The position numbers and the translations under genes were made by a program. The notes beneath the pieces were generated by a model, which saw nothing but the letters and a program-made list of their open reading frames with translations, had not been told where the DNA came from and did no database searches. From Erythrobasidium yunnanense (lineage: Eukaryota > Basidiomycota > Cystobasidiomycetes > Erythrobasidiales > Erythrobasidiaceae): DNA of 64,000 nucleotides. Location of the stretch: positions 3,209,652 to 3,273,651 of the forward strand of contig BCJC01000001.1 of the NCBI GenBank assembly GCA_001600175.1, read 5' to 3'. Below, piece by piece: positions 41,687 to 54,011 of the stretch (the stretch's first letter is position 1; each line of letters opens with the position of its first letter).

Positions 41687-44600
41687 ATGGACGCTATCGC
41701 TGTCCCTGCGTCGCTGGTCGTGCTGTCTCTGGCTTCCAGCGTAGATTTGCGATACTTCGAGTATAAGACACGAGGGATCAAGCTGCCCGTGAAGAGTCAA
41801 GATGAAGACGATGATGATCCCCGAGCTGGCCTGCTGAACGGCCACTCTGAGGACGCAAACGGCGACGAAGATGAGGATGATGTATCATTCAAGGAGAAGC
41901 TCGAAGCCGAGAACGAGGGCGTGCCCGTCGATGAAGAACGATGGTGGTTGAAGGTCCGGCTGTCCAAGATGGCCCTGGTCGCTACACTGGCCCTGCTCGA
42001 TGCTATCGCATGCATTACATTAGGATGGGACGTGACAAGTCAGGCCAAAGGAACGTACGGCATTGTCGAAGACAGCTTGATGATTGCATTTTGGGTATGA
42101 CTTCACGCGGCACTCAAGCAATCCTCTCGCTGATTGATCTAAATTCCAGACTGCTCTGGCACTAATATCTGCATACTACTTCACGAAGCACGACTTTTCC
42201 AGACATTGGCGATTTACCGTTCATCTGAGCATCCTTACTCTGGTGCGTATAGACTTGGCGGAGGCTGCACATTCTTCCGAACTGATGAACTGTATACTAT
42301 GACATAGATCGCAACAGTCTCGATATGGGCTCGAATACTCATCCCGAAGTCCTCGATAGCCATTCCAAGCGTAGATGTATTTACCAAATCATCTACGCAA
42401 AGAATCGTCTCTTTCAGCCTCACCATGGCTACTGCTGTTCTCTCCATGATAGCCTTCCTTATAGTCGGCAATGTCCCTCGAGCTCCTCCCCGCTACTTCC
42501 GATCCGCCTATACATACAGCGTACAATCCGACCTTACAGACGAGCATGCCGCAAACGTGTCTAGCAATATCGAAGCATCAGTCATCAGTACGCTCCTATT
42601 CGCTTGGGTTACGCCAGTGCTCCGTGTCGGTGCATCGAAAGAGCAGATGGGCTTAGACGATCTGCCGCACCTCAGTGCAGGCTTTAGATCCATCACCCTT
42701 TTCCGAGACTTCCGAAACTCCGCCAAAAGAAGTGTAGAGAAGCAGCAAGCGAAGGTGAAGTCGACATCGGCCCTTGCAGAGGAAGCGCCCAGAGACGGTC
42801 TTGGCTATGCCCCGCGTTTCTTCAATCGCTTACTATGGCGCCTTATCGTCGTCAACAAGACCCCGTTCCTTCTACAGTGCTTGTTAGCATTCGTCACCGC
42901 TTTCCTTTACTATCTACCGGCGTTCTTCCTTCAAAAGGTTGTAGCACACCTCGAGGTCGAGGCAGGAGGGCAAGAAAAGGAACGCACACTAGGCTACGCC
43001 TACTGCTTTGGTCTCTTCCTCTCACTGGTGCTTGACTCTATCTCCACACAGCAATTGTGGTATATATCCAATTGTATGCTGGCTTCGCGAGCCCGAGTTC
43101 AGCTTAATTCGATAATTTTCGCAAAGACTCTGAAGGTAAGCCGTCCTATCCATCACTACCATTCAGCTCACTCAAGCATGTCCGATACCAGCGCAAAGAC
43201 ATCTTGGGCACATCAGGGCAAGCCGATGATGAGCCCGCCGAGGCAGAGTCGACAAAGAAAATCCCGAAACCCGACACGCTCATCAAAGCTCAAAAATCAG
43301 CAGAAGAACCTGAGGAAGACGACGAGGAGGACCCTTCACCCAAGTTCAGCTCAAAATCCCAGGTTCTCAACTTGTTCTCGGTCGACTGCGATCGAGTTGC
43401 AGAGTAAGTGCCATTACAAAGCACACTGGAAGCAGCGGCTGACATTTCGAGCAGCTCTGCATCTATGTCCTTTTCGCTTATTGACGCGCCTTGCGGTATG
43501 TAGACTATCAGCGATCGTACGACACACGAGGCTGAGATTGTTTATGCTTCTGCAGAGCTGCTGATCGGTACAGTCTTCCTGTATCAGCTGCTTGGCTATG
43601 CTGGTATCGTTGGCATAGCTACTACAATCCTCTTCTTGCCGATCAATCACTACACGAGCAAGTCTTTCGCATCGGTCCAGGACAAGCTCATGGCAGCTCG
43701 CGATAAGCGAGTCTCCCTGATGAACGAAGTACTTAGCTCGATTCGATATATCAAGTTCATGGCCTACGAGCGAGCCTTCGAGGAGCGTATCTTGAAAGCT
43801 AGAGAAGAGGAGATGAAGCAGCAGCGCAAGAACTACATGCTTGAGGTCGCCTTCAACTTCATCTGGGCATCAAGTCCGATCACATGCGTCCTAGTCTCTT
43901 TCTTCGTTTACACCAAGATCATGCATCAGTCTTTGACGCCGTCGATCGCTTTCACATCCTTGGCGGTCTTCCACGAACTAGAGTATGCCATCAACGTGCT
44001 GCCAGATACTTTCATTAACGCTCTGCAGTGTTTCGTCTCGATCAAGCGTATTCGTAGGTTCTGCTATCGAGGCAGCACGCCGGTGCAAGCTAATGTCGTC
44101 AATCGCAGAGAAATACCTGGATCTGCCCGATGTGGAGAACTCCGGCACAAGCCAACAGATCGTCTCTATAACAGGTCCAGCCAAGTTTGACGATATGGCA
44201 CCTCCAGTAGCCTTTGTCAACGCAACAGTGACATGGCCCTCAGTGGATGTCGAAGAGGAGTCGGACGAGTCTAGTCCGCGAATAGGTACCATGACGCCTG
44301 GTGGACGAACGCCTGGTCACCGAAAATTCATAATGCCAGATCTGTCGGTGGACTTCCCAGTTGGCGAGCTTACTCTAGTATGCGGTCCGCTAGGTTCAGG
44401 AAAAACCCTTTTGCTTCTAGGTTCGTCCTGAAAGCGCGATGTTAGTTAGCTGTGACTGATGCTTATCACAGCCTTACTCGGCGAGGCGGATCTATTGTCC
44501 GGCCAGATTGTCTGCCCGCAATCACCTATCAATACTATCCCAATCTCGGCCGATCTACAGAAGATAGACACAGAAGATTGGATCATCCCTGTCTGTGCTT

Positions 44601-47600
44601 ACGTGCCGCAAAGTGCCTGGCTTTTGAATGCATCGATCCAAGACAAGTGCGTCTCGTGTGCCAGATATTCATGCAAGTGCGAGCTGATGTCTCTGATGCA
44701 GTATTCTCTTCGGCTTGCCGCTCGACCTCGAACGATACAACGCTACATTGGAGGCATGCAGTCTTTTGCCAGATCTTGCTATACTGGAAGATGGCGATCA
44801 GACGGAAATCGGCGAGAAGGGAGTCAATCTATCCGGAGGACAGAAAGCCAGAATCAGCTTAGCACGAGCAGTGTACTCTCGAGCAAGCTACCTCTTCCTG
44901 GATGACGTACTCTCTGCGGTGGATGCTCACACCGCGGCTCATATCTTCGACAAATGCCTGTGTGGACCCCTTCTTTCCGGCAGAACAGTCGTTTTGGTGT
45001 CTCACCATATTCAGCTATGCGCGCCCGGTGCCAAGAGCGTCGTGCATCTGGATAACGGACAGGTAGCTTTCAGCGGTCCTGCCGCCGACTACATGCAGAC
45101 TGCTCTATACTCGAAAGAACAAGTGGAGGAAGACGCTGCTGAAGAGCAGCTCGAGGTTCCTGTACAGAAGCTTACGAACAAGAATCTTCGGCACGTAGCG
45201 GAAGCCAAGCCTGCCGAGACTGTCCCATCCTCTGCTAGTTCCGCTAGTGGTATAGACTCCTCAGAAGATTCCGAGGACGAGGACGAGATCAAAGGAGACG
45301 AGAAGAAGAAGGTGCCGGCCAGAAAGCTAGTAGAGGACGAAGCCAGAGCGGTTGGCAAGGTGTCTGGCAGCGTCTGGATGTACTATCTGAAAGCCAACGG
45401 AGGTGTCCTCTTCTGGCTGTTATTTGCTGCAATCTTCCTGGGCGTGAAAGGTATAATTCGAATGTCGATTAGCCCAAACCAGCCCTGAACTGATTTCTCC
45501 TCGCAGCTACAACCGTACTAGATTCCTACTGGATTCGCGTATGGTCAGACTCCTACGATACAGAAGCTGGTCAAGGACGTAGCGTCGACTACTACCTGAC
45601 GGTCTACGCGATGATTTCGCTTGGCCTGGCTATTGTTGATACTTTCCGTAAGCCACGCAGACAGGAAAAGGTTCGAGGGTATCAACTGACTGACGATTTT
45701 CGCAGAATGGTTCGTATTGTATATCGGAGGTATCCGCGCGAGCCAGCAACTCTACAAATGTAAGTCACCTTATGCAGCGCGTGCACACCCAGCTAATCCA
45801 TATGTCATTGCAGTAATCCTGCGAGCTATATTGCGAGCGCCTTTGCGCTTCTTCGATACAATGGCTCTTGGAAGACTTCTCAACCGATTCGGCAAAGACT
45901 TTGAACAGATCGATGCCCAGCTTCCGGATCACATTGGCCGAACGACTGTGAGTCTCTATGCGAGGTCAACACACGTCACCCTGAAAAAGTACACAGATGT
46001 ATCTGCTGGGTATCATAACGACCCTGGTGACGATTGCCACTGTTTCACCCTTCTTCCTGATCGCCTTCGGCATGCTATGTGGGATCTACTTTCAGTAAGT
46101 CCAAGTACCGGTAATTTCAGACAAATGTGCCGACTCATACTGCGATCAGCTTCGCTAAATTGTACCAGACCACGGCAAGGGAGATGAGGCGACTGGACTC
46201 CATCACCAAGTCACCGGTCTTTTCGCTGTACAGCGAAGCTAGTGAGCATACCCTTCCATGGCTGTATTGTTTGTCGCTGATCAGCTGTTCGCAGTTGCCG
46301 GTGTGGCTGTCATCCGTGCTTTCGGAGCACCTGCAAGGGTAGCTAGCCTAATCAGATCTCTTTGGTCCCCTAAGCTGACTTCTATTCTTCTAGTTCATGC
46401 TCACCCAGATTCAGAGAGTCGACAAGAACATATCCTTCTACTATTACTTGTGGTGTGCGAATCGCTGGCTTTCGGTCCGCTTCTCCCTGCTGTCCGCAGT
46501 CCTGGTTGGCGCCACCGCACTCATCCTTCTGACTATCGCAAAGGACATGAACGCAAGTATCGCCGGATTTGCGCTGTCTTTCGCACTCAATATCAGTAGC
46601 GACATGCTCTTCGTAGTTGTAAGTTTGCTGCTTCAGAAAGAGCATGGATTGAGCTGAACACCACACCAGCGACGATACACTGCCTTGGAACTGTCGATGG
46701 TCAGCATCGAGCGCATCAAGGAGTATACTGAGATTGTTCAAGAGCCGCCTGAAATCATCGAGCCTCGACCACCTGCAAGCTGGTACGCTGACTCGCAGGA
46801 TACGAGTCAATTAAAGACTGACATATGATTCGACAGGCCTCATAGCGGCGAAGTAGTGGTGGAGAACCTCTCACTGCGATACGCGCCTGAATTGCCAAAA
46901 GTACTACATGAGGTATCTTTCTCAGTCAAATCAGGCGAGAAAATGTACGTACAACCATTCCGTGTGCAATGTCAGCGGCTGACTCGACCTTTCAATAAGC
47001 GGTATTGTCGGGTCAACTGGCAGCGGCAAATCGAGTCTTGCTCTATCTTTCTTCCGCTTTGTGGAAGCAGATGAAGGATCAATCGTGATAGATGGAATCG
47101 ACATCTCGAAGATTGGTCTCCGAGACCTTCGTTCAAGATTAACAATAGTTCCGCAAGACCCGACGATTCTTTCCGGAACATTGCGAAGCACGCTAGATCC
47201 GCTGGACGAATATTCGGACCATGAGATCTTTGATGCATTGAAGCGAGCAAGGCTATTGCCTCAGGAAGAGCCGGTCGAGACCAGCGATGAGGAAATCAAC
47301 TTCAACCCCTTCCGAAACTTGGAGACGGAGGTCAGCGAGCAAGGCCAGGTTGGTGCAAACACGTTTGAGAGTATGAGATCAGCTGGGGCTAATGCCGTAT
47401 TTTCACAGAATTTCTCGGCTGGTGAAAGGCAGCTTTTATGTCTAGCTAGAGCTCTGCTGCAGCAGCACGCCCTTATTCTTATGGACGAAGCCACAAGCTC
47501 GGTCGACTACGAAACAGATGCTCTAATCACGACTACAATAGCCGAGGAGTTTAAGCGCTCTTCTCTACTTGTGATCGGTGCGCCTATACTCATATCCTTG

Positions 47601-48007
47601 CAGGTTGCGCAGCCTGACTATCTTTCCCCTCAGCACATCGATTACGAACAGTCATTGCTTTTGACAAAATCCTGGGTAAGTCTAATTTGCCTAGAAGGCT
47701 TACAGACACTGACGATTTGCCCACTCAGTGCTTGACGCCGGACGCGTAGTCGAGTTTGACCATCCCAACAAGCTTATCACGGATGCTACTACTCGCTTCC
47801 ATGCGCTTTGCAAGGCTGTAAGCTGGCTATTATTGCTCCTTTACCTCCTCTAGTACTGATAGATTATGCGCTCCCCAGACGGGCAAACGCGAGTTCAAGA
47901 TCCTAACCCGTCTATCCAAGAAAGACTACCCTGCTGGAGCTGTACTGAAGCGACGCAAGACAAAACGTTCCACATCAGGAAAGCTGGAAGCGAAGAGTCC
48001 CAATTAA
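41687..48007 (+). CDS. ABCC-type (MRP) full ABC transporter, many exons
   Basis: The layout is TMD0-TMD1-NBD1-TMD2-NBD2, typical of fungal vacuolar conjugate exporters such as Ybt1/Bpt1. The tentative start is ATG 41687 (MDAIAVPASLVVLSLAS), but earlier exons are likely. NBD1: Walker A GPLGSGKTLLLL, Q-loop AYVPQSAWLLNASIQDN, signature NLSGGQKARISLARAV, Walker B LFLDDVLSAVD with Asp in place of the catalytic Glu. A linker of about 100 acidic residues follows. NBD2: Walker A VGSTGSGKSS assembled across an intron, VPQDPTILSGTLRSTLDP, signature FSAGERQLLCLARALL, Walker B ILMDEATSSVD, H-loop AHRLRTVIAFDKIL. It ends at a TAA, 48005-48007, after a Lys/Arg-rich tail. NBD1 is degenerate and NBD2 competent, the usual MRP asymmetry. 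Confidence 0.87.
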
Positions 48008-48182
48008 ATCTTGAGGATAGTCTTACGATACCTTCGTTCCATACACCAGCAGTCACGCAGTGTATTGATTAGAGTAAAAGGAATAACGATGCACGTTCAA
48101 GTACGCTACTCGCGACTATGCTTGTTTCTCGTCTTGCGAACCTCGATGACCTGACTTCGCGTGTCTTGGCCGAATCTGCGCC

Positions 48183-51100
48183 ATGTCGTTCTTCGCGCTG
48201 CTCATCGCCTACATCTTTGGCGGGCTTACTTTTGTGCCCTTGCTGATAATAGCAGCCATCGCTGTCGTCTTGCGACTTAGCCCCGAAGTCGGTGACCAGC
48301 GTGCGCAAGGTTCAGTCGCAAAGCTCGACGAAGCTACCGTGAACTTAGCAAAGAAGGAACGCGCCAACACAAGGATATACCGCTCTGGATGGCTCACCGT
48401 AAGGCGAACCTTCGAAGCTGCCAACTCGATACCGCCTGCTTCACTACCGCCGACGACAGCTGGATCTAGCGTTGGCTCGGGCGCTGGTAAAGCATCTGCA
48501 GTGGACGACAATGCTTCTTTACATTCTGCCTCGTCCGGCGCCAGCTTGGATTCAGGCTACATGACCTCACTGGCCTCGTCGTACCGCAACTTCATGGATA
48601 GCCGGTCCAAAGACCCCAAGAGATCGCGGCCAAAAGACAGATTCTATGCAGTACTGAAGGATTCTGTGCTGTTTCTCTACGAGACGGAGCAGGAGACAGA
48701 TTGTTATGCAGCCATCAAAGTCACGCTTCACGACGTGGTCATCTATCCCGAAGGTCTGATTGATGGAGAACTCTTCATGAAGAAGAACGCAATTCTCCTT
48801 AGACCTCATATATCCGCGGCTGCGAATCCTACGGAGGTGCCCTCGCTCGTGATGGGCCGACCGCAGGGATCCGTCAATGGTTCAGCAGGCGCAGACCCAC
48901 TCGATACAGGCCATCATCAGCCTTGGTACCTCTTCCCTTCCATCAATCACGACAAGGAGGACTGGTACCATTCTCTTGTCTCATCGTCCAAATGTAGCGA
49001 TCCAGGAGAATTGGCAAAGGATGCGAGTCTGTTCGATTCGGATGATATGAGTAGACTGGTCCAGGCTATCGACGAGCAGCCAGATCCCATACCTACTCGA
49101 TGGCTGAACGCTATGATCGGGAGACTCTTCTTTTCGGTATACCGTGCGGATCTCCAACGATCTCCCGCTGCACGCACATGCTGACAGCTTGCTACAGGTA
49201 CATCCGCTGTGGAGGATTATATCGTGCGAAAGCTTGTCCGCAAGCTGAACAAAATAAACAAGCCTAGCTTCTTGTCGGACATTGAAGTGATGGAAGTCAA
49301 TGTTGGCGCGACGACGCCCTTCTTCAGCAAGCCTATGCTGAAAGAGCTAACTGCAGAAGGAGATGCAAGCATGGAGATGAAGGTCAAATACGACGGCGAC
49401 TTCAGGATAACAATCGGGACAACAGCAACCCTGAGTAGGCTGACTTCTACAGCAACCTGAGCGTCTGCTGAGACAGACTCTTTTGCTAGATCTTGGTACA
49501 CGCTTCAAGTCGTATAGTGTTCGTCTTGTCCTGGCAGTGGTTCTGAAGGAATTGGAAGGGACCCTTTTGTTCAAGATCAAGCGGCCTCCTTCAAACCGTG
49601 TATGGTTTGCCTTCACCTCAATGCCGAGGCTCATACTCGCCATCGAACCAGTAGTCTCAACACGTCAGATCAAGTGGAGTATGATCACAAAGCCGATAGA
49701 ATCGCGTCTTCGAGAAGTCGTACTCGAGAGCATTGTACTGCCGCATATGGATGACATCGCTTTCATGAATACGAGGCAGCATGCGCACCGCGGAGGGATC
49801 TTCGGGGATAGTCGCAGGAAGGAGCCTGATCTTACTGGTACGAACACAACCGGTGCTCGACCGCACGATTCGGCAGCTGAGGACAGCGAACTCGAGGAAG
49901 AAGGTGGTACGCTCGCACCTGGCGTGCCGAACTTGAAGCTTGGGGATGACAAAGCGGACGAAGTGGGCCTGCGACAGCGTGCGCCCTTGAGCCGCAAGAA
50001 GTCGGACAGTAATATGAGCACCAAAAGCGCTCCTCCGATCCCAGCCAATTCTGACAAGGAGAAGGAACACTCTAGGAAGAAGTCTTGGTTCTCCACTTAT
50101 ACATCAGCTATTCCTTCTGCAATCTCGCCTACCCCACCATTCAACCCTACTTTCGATTCCACGCCCACTTCCATATCATCACTAGCATCTGCTAGCGACC
50201 CTGCTCTGCCTGCGCAAGGCAAGGCAAATCTTCCGACTCAGGCTTCAGTCGATAGGAGCCCGTCTACGAAGAGACAGGCTGCTCCTCCTGCGTTGGACAG
50301 TTACGCAGCACACGAGGATGGCGCAGCAGACAAGCTCCGTGGTATTCTGCAATCGGATAGAACGACAGCCAGTCGGAAAGCAAGCATATCCGGCCAATCC
50401 ACCTCAGAAGGAACACCAGGCAGTTCGAAGACGGCTGCAGATACCCTCTCAGTCGGATCAAACGCAGGAATCGCGGCTCCTTCACTGGCACCACCATCTT
50501 CTCCCTCTGCCTCTTCGGCACCTCTCGACAGCATCAGTACCACCAAAATGCCGACGAAAGATCAGCCCTTCGATATCGGGTCGGCATATACTTCAGATGC
50601 CGTAGCAAGACCCACTATTAGTAGGAAGAAGTCCGACAAATCGATATCTTCGATACAAACAACTTCTTCTACCATTTCCATTGGCGGACCTCCAAGCCCG
50701 ATCAGTATCGATCCTACTTCATCAGCTACGAGTTCAAGCAGTAACCTAGGCCAATCCCCGACCAACACGACATCTGCTTTGCTGAATCAATGGAAAGCCA
50801 AAGCTGCCGATAAACAGGCGATACAAGCATCTGTCGACAGAGGCGTCCTCCAAGCTAAAGATGCTATGAACAAATGGAGCAATCGTTGGCAAGCATACAA
50901 GAAACAGCAGGCAGAGCGGACGCAAGGCTCAGAACTCGGGCAAGACGAAGTCTCTTCTCGGCAGTACCACTATCATGCGCCAGAACCGGCGCCTGATGTA
51001 TTTGCAGCTTCAACGACACCCCCTCATCGCAGTTCAAGCCCACTTGCCAACCATGCCGATCTCCCTTCATCCTCCCCTGCCTCTTCCCAAAAGCCTCGAA

Positions 51101-51825
51101 CTAGCGGAGACAATGATACTCGCAACATCTCTGCCCCTCCTACCGGACACTTCATCAAGCCCAGTACAGCCACGGCTGCTACTTCACTTGCCATGGGTGA
51201 GGCTGTAGCGATGGTTCCATCCACGTCTTCGACTGGACAGTCTCTCCCATTCGACTCGCAAAGCGCCAAACAGCTGAAGCGTGTTCCACCACCATTTACA
51301 ATTCCTGTGCATCCTGCTTTCAGTACTGCTGACAAGCATGCGCGGCGGTCTTCTGCTCAGACAAAGCCGGGATATCAAGCTGCACCCATGATGGCAATAC
51401 CTGGTATTGAGGATTCGCGGCGCTTCGCGTTGGGATCAGCCGATTTAGCTGCTGATCAAGCTGCGCCAGCGCTTCCCTCGCGGCCTCTACCGCCATCCGC
51501 ACCTGTTGCCTCGCCAGAGGACATTTTGTCGGACCCTACGAGCCATGTGTCTGCTGTACAACATCCAGCAACGGCGCCTTCTCTACCTGCAAGATCTACC
51601 CATAGTCAGGCGCCTAGCTCAGACAGCAGCCTCTCGCAGGTGCGAGGCCAACATGAAGAGGCATCAGCACCCGAGGCTCCTCCGCTTCCTTCGCGCCCAG
51701 TAGCTCCGAACGTGACCATCGAGACGGACGAAGGCAAGGCTATGGTACCTGCAGTGGCAATCGAGCCACCTACACCTTTGACTACTTCTGTCTCAAGAGA
51801 CATAACTCCGACACAAAGCTTGTAG
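48183..51825 (+). CDS. NVJ2: SMP-domain lipid-transfer tether (Nvj2/TEX2-like)
   Basis: An ER-anchored protein that transfers lipids at organelle contacts. Exons 48183-49143, 49198-49434 and 49490-51825 give 1177 aa. A single N-terminal membrane anchor (FFALLIAYIFGGLTFVPLLI) is followed by a PH-like region (RIYRSGWLTVRRTFE, RFYAVLKDSVLFLYE, CYAAIKVTLHDVVIYPEGL). The SMP domain starts near RWLNAMIGRLFFSVYR and runs through EDYIVRKLVRKLNKI, VMEVNVGATTPFFSKPMLK, LGTRFKSYSVRLVLAVVLKE to EVVLESIVLPHMDDIAF. The C-terminal half is long, Ser/Pro-rich and disordered, with repeated LPSRP/LPARS proline motifs that look like SH3 ligands. PH plus SMP is the Nvj2/TEX2 arrangement. Confidence 0.88.
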
Positions 51826-51996
51826 TGTCGTGCAAACTCTGAAGTAGGTTGTAACGGAACTCGACATCGTGTTGCTACTAATATACAGCTGTAAAAATGG
51901 CCGAAGTACAGCTATCTACTGGTAAGTGGCATACACGGTACTAACCTAAACTGAATCATCAAGATACACTGTATAGTCATATGCTGGTCTGCTACT

Positions 51997-53495
51997 CTAC
52001 TTCCTGGGCAGAAGCCCCATGGACAAATTGGCGATCTGTAGACTGTCCAGATTGAATTGAGGATGCTCCTTCGCCCATTCTTTCTCAGATGCGGTTGGCT
52101 CGTCTACCAGAACCTCAGTCTGTAGATGGACTGTTATAGCGTCTTGATGCGAAGCGGCTGTTCTCTGGCGCTCCAACTTCTCCACGTCCCCTTGCCAGCT
52201 TATGCAGCCTGTATCGACTGAGCGCACCTGTCTCCTAGCAGCATTCTTCTCCGCCTTCGATTTGTCCTTTCTGCTTCTAGTAAGCTTCTGTTCGATGATG
52301 GTGCTGATGGAAGGTTTGGTCCAGCTGTTATCCCAATCTGCAGCCGGGAAGTGCGTTCCAGGGTTGCTTGTGATGGATGTTGATTCTTGTCGGAGGTGTA
52401 GAATCCTACAGAGCGAGTCAGTTCCTGCTTGAATGCGGGAATAATGAACTATACTTACAAGCGGCAGCAAAAAACGGAAGTAAGCGAAGCCAAGGCAGGA
52501 GCGTTCAGCATTCGCATGCCTGGTAGTTCAGTAAGGGAGAAGAAGAGGCTGAAGAGTAATGATGTCAGGCTGGCTTTAGCGAAGTCTAGACTTCAAGTCA
52601 CTTACAGTTGGATCAAGCCGATGCCTCCAACGGCAAAGAGATAGAGAAGACCGTCGAGCAGCAAAATCCTCTGCAGAGGAGTGCCTCGTGGTAGATTGAG
52701 CCATGCATAGGTCAGGACGATTCCGGTAGCGATGGTGTTCGCGCATAGCGGAAGAGCGAGGAAGAATTCGGTCATGACTTGCGAGCCTTTTTGCAGCATA
52801 CTATTGAAACAGTCAGTCTGCGATCATCTGCAGGCATTGATATTACTTACAGCCGACACTGTGTTTGTCCGCCTTCACCGAGCATCACATGATCGCCTGT
52901 GACGCTGATTGTTGCATGCACCACCCCTACTGCAATGGTCGATAGGATGCAGGGAACAAGTGCCACAAGTACCCAGGCTCGGCGTTGGCTGACAACATAC
53001 GCCCTTTGCGTAAGGACCGTTGTCGCTGCAAAGTGACCATTTTAGCTTGCAGAGTTGATGGCGAAGGGTCAAGAAGACTACTCACCAACAGTTTGAATAA
53101 TGATCAAAGCTATACAATTGAGTCGAACCAGTCGGTTGCAGTTTGATTTAAGTGAAGCCTGCTGGCTGACCATCACGGCCGTAGTGAAAGCGATGCAGAC
53201 ATAGCGAGCGACCACGTAGAGGAACTTTGTGAATGTCCAGCGCTCTAACATACGTAATAGTCAGCTAATTTGTCGTAGAGAGCGACTGGGGAGCTCACTC
53301 TTCCAGATGTGGTGGTATTCTGCTTTCAAGCTAGAGATCCAGTCCTGTAGATGATCAGAGTGAGATAGATCACACAGCAGGCTTCGAAATGGAGCGTACC
53401 CAGGACACGATGCCCAGCAGGAAAGCCTCATAGGTCCGGGCGACCATGCTGAGGTGCAGCTCCTTGGCCGTCGCGACAGCCAGTGTCCCGCTCAT
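51997..53495 (-). CDS. DUF6533-type 7-TM protein (basidiomycete orphan receptor-like)
   Basis: Start MSGTLAVATAKELHLSMVAR at 53495, stop at 51997; about seven short exons. The first domain reads YEAFLLGIVSWDWISSLKAE, then RWTFTKFLYVVARYVCIAF, matching the DUF6533 pattern of an acidic WD/W motif followed by a KxLYxxxRY helix. Further membrane segments: CIALIIIQTV, WVLVALVPCILSTIAVGVVH, FFLALPLCANTIATGIVLTY, ILLLDGLLYLFAVGGIGLI. The C-terminal cytoplasmic tail is charged and ends SLQIANLSMGLLPRK. No ligand is known for this family. The exon joins were only partly checked. Confidence 0.7.
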
Positions 53496-54011
53496 GTTAG
53501 ATGGTCAGAAGCAGTTCGATACGAGCAGGGAAGGTCAGTAGTCAAAGGAGGCAGAGCGCAGAGAACTATCGGTCGACCATTCCAAATTCTTGGGACATTC
53601 CGGTAAAGCGCATGCTGGCGTTCATCGGGCCAGACCATGGAAGCTAATGCATTGTTGTTGCTCTGGTTAAGACTTCTCAAATGAGTTGGCATCATCATTC
53701 AGACCGACACCCGCAAAAGGCAAGATGAGGATGAGGCTGGCCAATGAGCAAGAGGCACGCAAGCTGCAAATTCGGAAGACAATGCCCTTTCTCACAGCGA
53801 GAAGCTTTCATATGCTACATGCATGGTAAGGTACGGTCAGGACATAGGTCTCAATGCCGTACGGACAGTCAAGAAAGCGGCGAAATGCCTGTTCCTACCG
53901 TTCCTGACAAAAGGGCGGCTGACGCATACGAATTCGCACAATCTCAGGAGGTATGAAATCAGCGGTGTCGATAAATACCTAATACTTCCGGAGAACGCTT
54001 CCTTTGCATCT
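53496..54011. other. Intergenic region
   Basis: 516 bp upstream of the DUF6533 gene and downstream of the permease. Small frames show no coding signal. Confidence 0.4.
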
